From Cladosporium sp. IMV 00045 (Eukaryota; Ascomycota; Dothideomycetes; Cladosporiales; Cladosporiaceae): DNA of 15,069 bases. Shown in pieces: positions 9,767 through 15,069 of this stretch. Under the pieces are notes generated by a model. The model was not told the DNA's origin. It saw nothing but the letters and a program-made list of their open reading frames with translations, and did no database searches. The stretch covers positions 2,003-17,071 of the forward strand of contig MSJI02000164.1 of the NCBI GenBank assembly GCA_001931905.2. The letters are read 5' to 3'. A program made the position numbers and the translations under genes. How positions within the stretch are numbered: the first letter of the stretch is position 1; each line of letters opens with the position of its first letter.

Positions 9767-10062
9767 CACATTTAGGGAACGCGAAACACGAGCCACCGAG
9801 CGCCACACACTACACTACATGTACTATATACTGATGATAGCACTGGGGAGGTGAGGTGAGGGTGAAAGGAAGAGTGGCAGGCTCGCCATCACTTTGACAG
9901 TCCGCAAACGAACGGCAGCAGCAGAACGCACGCCGGCGAAGAAAGGTCGATACATGCGTGGCGCACGTGAGCCCCCCTGCCCTGCCGTTTATCTGCGTCG
10001 CGCACGAAATGCGAAATGAAAGAATGATACTGGCCGTGTTATCCGGCCTCAGAATGACTTCG

Positions 10063-10417
10063 CGATCACATACGGTCTTTTGGACTGCTACGTCACGCGA
10101 ATTCGGAACCGGCTCAAGCGTGTAGACATGCATGTAGACAAGACGGGTCGCACGGCCACAAACGGCTCTTTTCGATTCCTTAGTAAGGAACGGCGAATTC
10201 GAACTAAGGTGGATGGTTCGTGAGGCTTTGTCGAAGGATTTCCCCAAGAGCATGGCTTTGCTCCCCGATCACGCCCTGATCGTTCCATCTGCGTCACAAA
10301 TTGGTGGTCAAGTACAGACAAGACGGATCGCACGGCCACGATGGCTTCGTTAAGCAATAGCAGTAAACTGCGAATTCGACCTAAGGTTCATAGTTCGTGA
10401 GGCTTTGTCGAAGGATT
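10063..10417. repeat. Diverged tandem duplication, two units
   Basis: Unit A ends at 10240 and unit B at 10417. Two blocks align well. Bases 10136-10159 match 10316-10339 at 23 of 24 positions, and 10193-10240 match 10370-10417 at 44 of 48. The 30-33 bases between them are diverged, with a 3-nt length difference. Weaker anchors (cgatcac at 10063 and 10266, cgtcac at 10091 and 10292) suggest the units begin near 10063 and 10266, unit A carrying about 21 extra bases. A faint third end-fragment may exist at 10430-10463. Unit A carries a hairpin, ttcctta-g-taaggaa (10176-10190). Origin unknown: it could be a remnant of a repeat family or a local duplication. Confidence 0.8.
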
Positions 10418-11701
10418 CCTCCGCTTGTTCTTAGGTTTGAAGCGCTGTGAGGCGGTGCAAGGACCCGCGACGCTTGTCGCGCCCTGCCATAAGGATGAGG
10501 ATGATCAGGTGGAAGATCACGAGGGATTATTCTCTTCTGAGTCACGGGGGAGAGTTTGGAGGGAAAAGGCATCTCATCAGCATGGCGCAATCAGAGAGGC
10601 CGTCTTGCTGCGGTTGGGCTCGAGGAGGAGGATGGAGGGAAAGTTCAGGCAATGAAATGACGAGAGACGAGAGGGATTGTGACGAAGTGGCCTCGGCAGG
10701 CAGACGAACACTACCTACCCTAAGGACTTCCAAAGATGGCAGCAGCTGTCTGTGCTGTGACTAAGGAAATCCAACAGACGCTGTGATCGCGAACTAGAGA
10801 GATATGTAGACGTTGTTGTAGTTCGGTGTTGGAGTTTGGGAATTCGGCACTGACGTTCCTTGCCTGGCAGGGATGGGAAGAGCCAATGAACATGTGGATT
10901 AATGAAACTATACATGCAAACGACAAAGTGACTACAGTACTGCTGTCGCGCTCTTCTCCGGAAAGACATCGCCCGGTCATCGCCCAGGCCGGACATGGGG
11001 GAGGTAGACACTTGAGCTTCCCATTGGATGGTGACACCTTGAGGCTCTTGTGAATTCGCTTTCACCACCGCAACGCATCCCCGCAGTGCATCAACCTCCC
11101 ACCGGAAGCAGCGATAACATCACTTGATTGATCTGTGGCTTTTCGCACAAACGTGACTCTTCTCCCCCAGCGGCAGACCGCAGCAGCAGCAAGCCCGCAA
11201 GACGGCGGGCGGTCTCTCATTCCTGCCTAGCAGCTAAACGTTTTAGGCTCGTGTTGGATTCGCAGATTCGACGCCCGTGCACGGCGCGCGCGCAAGGCAG
11301 ATGGAGCCGATGGAGCCTCAGGCGGGATGGATGCCTGCTGGTCTGCTCTGGCTGAAGCCAGCGCTGTCCGACTTCACGTCTATGCGACTTGTGGTTGGAT
11401 GCGATGCGGGAAAGAGCTGATGGGCTATGCCATGCGGTTTGGAGACGAGTCATCCATGACTACACCTTAGAGAATGAGAGGCCAGGCAGGGCGGTCGGCT
11501 TGGAAAGTCTATCACAGTAAGGTATGCTGTTTCGCGGGTTTGGTTAGGTCGTCTCGTCCGATCGCAGACGTCTGGGATCTAGCTCCCAGGCGCAAGGCAG
11601 CACATGCGATTTCGTCTTCCCATTTCACTTGCAACTAACAGACCCATTCTCCTAACCCGGTCTTAGCGTGTCCACCCTAAACTCGGGGCGTTGGTTGGTA
11701 A

Positions 11702-11718
11702 CTCTCTCTCTCTCTCTC
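11702..11718. repeat. (CT)8 pyrimidine tract
   Basis: Seventeen alternating C and T bases, about 600 bp before the proposed repeat-protein start. May be an upstream promoter pyrimidine tract; read directly. Confidence 0.9.
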
Positions 11719-12063
11719 CATCAACCTACCACGAACCCTTTCAATCCGATCGTTTCTGCCTCAAGCCCTCCTGCAGTCCCTGCCATTGCCCATGTCCCAT
11801 GACTGGCTCTCGTTCAATTCGATGACTAGACACCATGCATTGCCTCGTGGGTCCCCTCCGCGAGGAGGAGGCCTTCCTTCCCCCAGCCCTGCTAGCTGGC
11901 TAAGGCTGGCCTGCTGGGAGAGGCCGCCGCGACCTTATTGCCTGGGCTTTCACGTGTTGGCAGGCAGAATTGAGGCTCTGCTTTGCGGCCCTTGCGCCAC
12001 TTTTCTGGATTGGCTCTTCGATCTATGAGTGAGTGCCTTGAGGCCATGCGGTGTCGTTTGGGG

Positions 12064-12302
12064 AATATAAGGGACGTGTCGCCCTTCCTTTCCTCTCGGT
12101 CATGAGTTTGATATATTACTATAGTACCAACACACCTGTCTTACACTTGAACACTCTTACACACACACACAAGCCCAACAAACATCTCGTCTCATCCACA
12201 CCAACAATCCCAATCGACCAACCCTTCCTCGAGACTATACACCACCTCGTTCACGAACGAGTCTCACTCGAGCATACCAGTCCAACCATCTCGGTGCCTC
12301 CA
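12064..12302 (+). promoter_or_regulatory. Probable core promoter and 5' leader of the repeat-protein gene
   Basis: A TATA-like box (TATAA at 12066-12070) and a second AT-rich element (gatatatta, 12110-12118) precede a C/A-rich stretch containing an AC repeat (12159-12170) and caacaaacatctcgtc, a composition common in leaders of expressed fungal genes. An ATG at 12102 lies in the same frame as the main ORF with no stop between. If transcription begins before it, the protein would have 67 extra residues; if it begins at the usual distance after the second element, 12303 is the first ATG. Confidence 0.4.
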
Positions 12303-12752
12303 ATGCTCGCAGCAGCCATCTCCTCCCCCCTCAACATCCTCTCACCCTCCACATCAATGGCCTCATCCCGCCCTCGAGAGCGCAACGCCGGCCGCCCCAC
12401 ACGGCCAGGCCAACCACAGCCTCCACAGCCACGGGACGGAGACACGCACCGCACGCTCCTCTTCAACTTAAGCTCCAACGACAACAACGGCAGCGCAGTC
12501 CTCAGCCTAAGACGTCGCGGCGATCCTCAGCCCCGAGATCCCGGAAACGGACGTGCAAAAGGAGATCCCAGCGCTCCGAAACCCCCACATCCCAGGGATC
12601 CACCGAATGGACGCATGGCGTTGAGAGCGAATGCGTTTTGCTTGAGAGATCCGCAGCCGAGAGATCCAGGTAAGTGGTTCTTGATCATGAAGAAGGAGGA
12701 GAGTTTGTTGAGTAGTAGAGAGCCGAGACTAATTCGATTCGTAGGAAATTAA
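12303..12752 (+). CDS. Hypothetical small disordered protein with P-Q/H-P-R-D repeats
   Basis: I do not recognise this protein. Proposed exons 12303-12669 and 12745-12752 give 124 residues. The C-terminal part carries repeated units: PQPRDGD (41-47), GDPQPRDPGNGR (73-84), KPPHPRDPPNGR (93-104) and RDPQPRDPGN (115-124, end of protein). The DPQPRDPGN copies at 74-82 and 116-124 differ at five codons, all synonymous, and the last is complete only when the intron is removed. That argues for real coding and for the intron. The protein is rich in Pro, Arg, Ser and Asn, with no hydrophobic core, clear signal peptide or TM segment. Leaving the intron in gives 149 residues ending at the same stop. A start at M19 (12357, context caATGG) or at 12102 is possible. 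Confidence 0.5.
   Translation: MLAAAISSPLNILSPSTSMASSRPRERNAGRPTRPGQPQPPQPRDGDTHRTLLFNLSSNDNNGSAVLSLRRRGDPQPRDPGNGRAKGDPSAPKPPHPRDPPNGRMALRANAFCLRDPQPRDPGKWFLIMKKEESLLSSREPRLIRFVGN
12670..12744 (+). other. Probable intron in the repeat-protein gene (75 nt)
   Basis: Donor GTAAGT, branch-like gactaat (12727-12733), acceptor CGTAG. The length is a multiple of three with no in-frame stop. Splicing leaves only two bases to complete a Gly codon, one Asn codon and the TAA stop, so retained and spliced forms share the same stop codon but differ by 25 residues. Confidence 0.65.
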
Positions 12753-13467
12753 GAAGATCCCGAGCTGAAGGCACGTTGTTTTGTCGGTCGCTGGTCGACG
12801 ATCGGATGGCGCTGCTGGTTCTTCCTTTCGAGGAATGAAGGATGATGGGGCGACGAGAGATTCGACTTCTTGTTTGTTTTATTTTTGGTGATCCTTGGGC
12901 TTTTTTCTTTTTGTCGCTTTGGGCGTTGGCTTAGATGGATCTCGCTCACGCGCTTGCGTTTTTGGCTTTCTTGCTGCAGGACTCTGAGTCTCTTTGGTTG
13001 CGTGGGTTTCGTGAGAATCTGTCCCGGTCAGAAAAATCTTGCTTTGTTCATCTGGTTTAATCTTGTCAGTTCAGCGGCATAGGCATAGAGGATACTTATT
13101 ATAGAGGGTTTTGGGGGTGCTGTGTTCTCTCTCTTTCCTTTTCTTTTTCTTGGCCTGACTTTCATCCGATGTGTTTCTCTTTTTCCTTTCCTTCACCTTG
13201 TGCGATAGACCATATCATCCTAGAGAAAAACAGCGAAAAAGAAACTGGGTTAGGGAAAACACAGAACGAAAATTCTCTATCAGTATCTCCATCTCTTTTG
13301 AATGCGTCTGTTGTACATTGGTATCTTTTACAGTAGTGTATTCATCCCGTGCGCCGGCCAGCCCGACTCCGGTTAAAGGGCTCGGTAAAATGCAAAACAG
13401 GAGGAAATGTGGGCAAGGAAAGCAAAGGTAGAGAAGAAAATGCAGCAAAAGCACAAATTCTCTCACT
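12753..13467. other. Convergent 3' intergenic region
   Basis: The repeat-protein gene and the uS13m gene end towards each other here. The plus strand is T-rich (runs near 12869-12915 and 13127-13190), which fits 3' untranslated sequence. Open frames in it are low-complexity Leu/Phe translations without ATG. No gene seen. Confidence 0.6.
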
Positions 13468-13952
13468 TCAACCCTTCCTCTCAATGCGGTTCAGTCTCTT
13501 CGCAGTCATGAACTGCAAAACACACTCAAAGTCAGCAGTCTGATCACACCACCGCCCCAAAAACCACAGAACACTCACCTGCGTCCTCGTCCTTTGCCCT
13601 CTGACCGGCAACCCCTGCGCGTGCCTCTTGCCCCTGTAGGTCCCCATTTCGCGCAGCCTCTTGAGGTTGTCGTGCAGCTGCCGCCTCAGATCGTTCTCCA
13701 GCGTCATTTCCGTCAGCGAGCGAGCCAGGCTGCTCACTTGCTTGTCCGCCAGCGAGCCGACGCGCGCGTTCTGGTGGATGTGGAACCGCGCCATCAAATT
13801 CGTGCAGGCTTGGGGTCCCAGGCCGTAGAAGGATTTGAGCGCTTTGGTGACGAGTTGGCCTTCGGCGAAGTTGGTGCCGTGGATGAACACCTGGGGATTA
13901 ATAGTTAGTTTGAAGGTGGTTGCAGAGGCGGATAGGATGGGTTTGGTACCAT
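13468..13952 (-). CDS. SWS2: Mitochondrial small-subunit ribosomal protein uS13m (S13)
   Basis: Three exons on the minus strand (13952-13950, 13890-13579, 13512-13468) encode 119 residues, the usual size of fungal uS13m. The protein sits in the head of the mitochondrial small ribosomal subunit and contacts tRNA and the inter-subunit bridge. The N terminus reads MVFIHGTNF; residues 22-60 hold the helix-two-turn-helix start (FYGLGPQACTNLMARFHIH); residues 87-100, RGKRHAQGLPVRGQ, match the S13 signature, followed by RTRTQ. The end is AKRLNRIERKG. Exon 1 codes only for the start Met; splicing adds Val and the frame continues. Without it no ATG precedes Met33/34 in frame. The symbol follows the yeast orthologue. 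Confidence 0.94.
13513..13578 (-). other. Intron 2 of uS13m (66 nt)
   Basis: Donor GTGAGT, branch GCTGAC, acceptor TTGCAG. It separates RTRTQ from FMTAKRLNRIERKG. The length is 22 codons with no in-frame stop, so retention would insert 22 residues just after the conserved RNA-binding loop instead of truncating the protein. Confidence 0.93.
13891..13949 (-). other. Intron 1 of uS13m, directly after the start codon (59 nt)
   Basis: The donor is GTACCA, weaker than the usual fungal form. The branch CTAAC lies 11 nt before the CCCCAG acceptor. It is needed because the ATG at 13952 is out of frame with exon 2, and exon 2 begins with a GTG codon giving the expected MVFI start. Confidence 0.82.
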
Positions 13953-14231
13953 TTTGGCGGCGGTGAGAGGTGTATTGGTGGTGAGGGTGCTGTTCTAATA
14001 GACTTGAAGTTCACCAGATCGCTATCTCACGACCGGCCGGCGACTTCTCACAAGTCGCTTCCTCCGCATTTGCACCCAAAACGGTAAAGTAAGCGAGCCA
14101 GCCAGCCAGCAAGGGCCCGCTCCACTTGGAGGTACTTGAGCTTCGTCCCACCATTAGCCAGCTGTCTGTTCCCTCTTCACCTCTTCACTACTGCGTACCA
14201 TTGGCGTTGCAGTTAAGAAACAATTGTCAAC
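13953..14231. promoter_or_regulatory. Shared divergent promoter, uS13m and cyclophilin B
   Basis: Only 279 bp separate the two start codons, so regulatory elements are probably shared. It contains a ccggccgg palindrome (14033-14040), a GCCA short repeat (about 14096-14110) and a reverse CCAAT (attgg, 14200-14204) close to the cyclophilin ATG. No TATA box is evident, as expected for housekeeping genes. The ttgcag just before the cyclophilin start could be the acceptor of a leader intron, but no convincing donor is assigned. Confidence 0.55.
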
Positions 14232-14997
14232 ATGGCGAGCATCCAGCGTGTCCTCCTCTCCGTGTTGGTCATTCTGACCTTCACTTTCGTCTACTTCGCC
14301 CAGACCGCTGAGGCGGCCGGCAAGGGTCCCAAAATCACCAACAAGGTCTACTTCGACATCCAGCACGGCGATGAGGAGATTGGCCGTGTCGTCCTCGGTC
14401 TTTACGGCAAGACCGTCCCCAAGGTGAGTTTTGCAATGCTCCTCACAGTACTCTTCTGGTCAATTGCTGACGCAACTCCTCGGCAGACCGCCGAGAACTT
14501 CCGTGCCCTTGCTACCGGCGAGAAGGGCTACGGCTACGAGGGCTCCAACTTCCACCGTGTCATCAAGCAGTTCATGATCCAGGGGGGTGACTTCACCAAG
14601 GGCGACGGCACTGGCGGAAAGAGCATTTACGGCAACAAGTTCCCCGATGAGAACTTTAAGCTGAAGCACACCAAGAAGGGTCTTCTGAGTAGGTTACACA
14701 TTTGAGGTATTGCGTTTCAACGACACAAGTTCGATGTGCTGACGGAGTGATTTCAACACAGGCATGGCCAACGCCGGCAAGGACACCAACGGCTCCCAGT
14801 TCTTCATCACGACCGCCATCACCTCGTGGCTGGACGGCAAGCACGTCGTCTTCGGCGAGGTGCTCGAGGGCTACGAGATCGTGGAGAAGATCGAGAACGT
14901 GCCCAAGAACCCCGGCGACAAGCCCTCCAAGCCCGTCAAGATCATCAAGAGCGGCGAGCTCGAGGTGCCCGACGAAGGTATCCGCGCGGAACTCTAG
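14232..14997 (+). CDS. Cyclophilin B, secretory-pathway peptidyl-prolyl cis-trans isomerase
   Basis: Exons 14232-14423, 14487-14688 and 14762-14997 join to 209 residues. Cyclophilins isomerise Xaa-Pro bonds and bind cyclosporin A. A hydrophobic signal peptide (about residues 1-28, cleavage near TAEA/AGKG) sends it to the endoplasmic reticulum. Active-site residues known from human CypA are present: R88, F93, M94 and Q96 in [14 protein letters not shown]144 and F146 in NGSQFF, W154 and H159 in SWLDGKH. The C terminus is RAEL, resembling HDEL-type retention signals only in its last two residues, so it may be a weak or non-functional retention signal and the protein could be partly secreted. Start: first ATG, strong context gtcaacATGG. 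Family and site are certain; final location is inference. Confidence 0.97.
14424..14486 (+). other. Intron 1 of cyclophilin B (63 nt)
   Basis: Donor GTGAGT, branch GCTGAC (14466-14471), acceptor CGGCAG. It separates TVPK from TAENFR. It is 21 codons long with no in-frame stop, so retention would add a hydrophobic 21-residue insert rather than truncate. Confidence 0.95.
14689..14761 (+). other. Intron 2 of cyclophilin B (73 nt)
   Basis: Donor GTAGGT, branch GCTGAC (14738-14743), acceptor ACACAG. Splicing after the first codon base restores KKGLLSMANAGKD. Unspliced, the frame stops five codons in. Confidence 0.95.
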
Positions 14998-15069
14998 TCT
15001 TCTTCCTCCCGAAGCACCTGTCCTTTGCCTATTCCTTTGCCATGTATACCTGATTCACAGTACGTGCTG
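14998..15069 (+). other. Cyclophilin B 3' region, to window edge
   Basis: Seventy-two bases of pyrimidine-rich sequence after the TAG stop, probably 3' untranslated region. No poly(A) signal can be assigned before the window ends. Confidence 0.5.

Larger units (their letters stand above)
9273..12302. other. Long intergenic region between the Ies1-like gene and the repeat-protein gene
   Basis: Three kilobases with no gene I can support. Open frames here are short, mostly lack ATG starts and resemble nothing known. It contains the Ies1 3' region, a 13-bp perfect tandem pair (9741-9766), an E-box CACGTG at 9964-9969 and another at 11951-11956, the diverged tandem duplication at about 10063-10417, a (CT)8 tract at 11702-11718, and from about 12060 the promoter and leader of the next gene. 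No tRNA-like A and B box pair or other RNA gene was seen. Confidence 0.55.

Noticed and set aside
9810..10357. Overlapping minus-strand frames over the tandem duplication
   Set aside because: No family resemblance, no splice structure, and the frame is broken by a stop in the second unit. At most a decayed coding remnant, noted as a possibility in the duplication finding.
10136..10417. Repeat-induced point mutation as the cause of divergence between the two units
   Set aside because: In the well-aligned blocks only two of five differences are G/A transitions; the other three are transversions. This is not the C-to-T bias that RIP leaves.
9273..12302. tRNA, 5S rRNA, CRISPR or transposase genes in the gene-poor region
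   Set aside because: I looked for A/B-box pairs, regular spaced repeats and transposase-like frames by eye on both strands and found none that hold up; a covariance-model search was not possible.
12303..12752. Alpha-type mating pheromone precursor or Kex2-processed repeat protein
   Set aside because: The spaced repeats suggested it, but there is no convincing signal peptide, no regular Lys-Arg sites before each repeat, and no pheromone-like Trp/Cys peptide.
12870..13082. 70-codon hydrophobic plus-strand frame
   Set aside because: Starts with TTG, lies in T-rich 3' sequence and gives the Leu/Phe bias expected of translated T-runs.

Overview
The window looks like nuclear DNA of a filamentous ascomycete (Pezizomycotina; a more exact placement is not possible from sequence alone). 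The reasons are short introns of 53 to 75 nt with GT...AG ends and mostly CTAAC/CTGAC-type branch sites, genes well separated by intergenic DNA, CT-rich and CA-rich leaders, and protein families with clear fungal relatives. Four genes are recognised with good support and a fifth, unrecognised one is proposed.

Layout. Bases 1-2164 hold no gene I can support; they contain a (TC)20 microsatellite and a TGACGTCA palindrome. Bases 2165-5311 (minus) encode an intronless M16 peptidase related to presequence protease (yeast YOL098C type). Its reading frame stays open a further 74 codons upstream without any ATG, and that stretch resembles a mitochondrial targeting peptide. Bases 5312-6456 are the divergent promoter region. 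Bases 6457-9272 (plus) encode a three-exon homologue of Ies1, a subunit of the INO80 chromatin remodeller, preceded by an 11-codon upstream ORF. Bases 9273-12302 are almost 3 kb of noncoding DNA with a diverged tandem duplication at about 10063-10417. Bases 12303-12752 (plus) are a probable small two-exon gene for a disordered protein with a repeated P-Q/H-P-R-D motif. Bases 13468-13952 (minus) encode mitochondrial ribosomal protein uS13m, whose first coding exon is the start codon alone. It diverges from a cyclophilin B gene (14232-14997, plus) across a 279-bp shared promoter.

The genes do not form a pathway or a cluster. They are housekeeping functions: peptide turnover, chromatin remodelling, mitochondrial translation and secretory-pathway protein folding. 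The most unusual points are the repeat-protein gene, where the last repeat is completed only by splicing and differs from its sister copy only at synonymous positions; the AUG-less targeting-like extension on the M16 peptidase; the duplicated intergenic element; and three of seven introns that are a multiple of three long with no in-frame stop.
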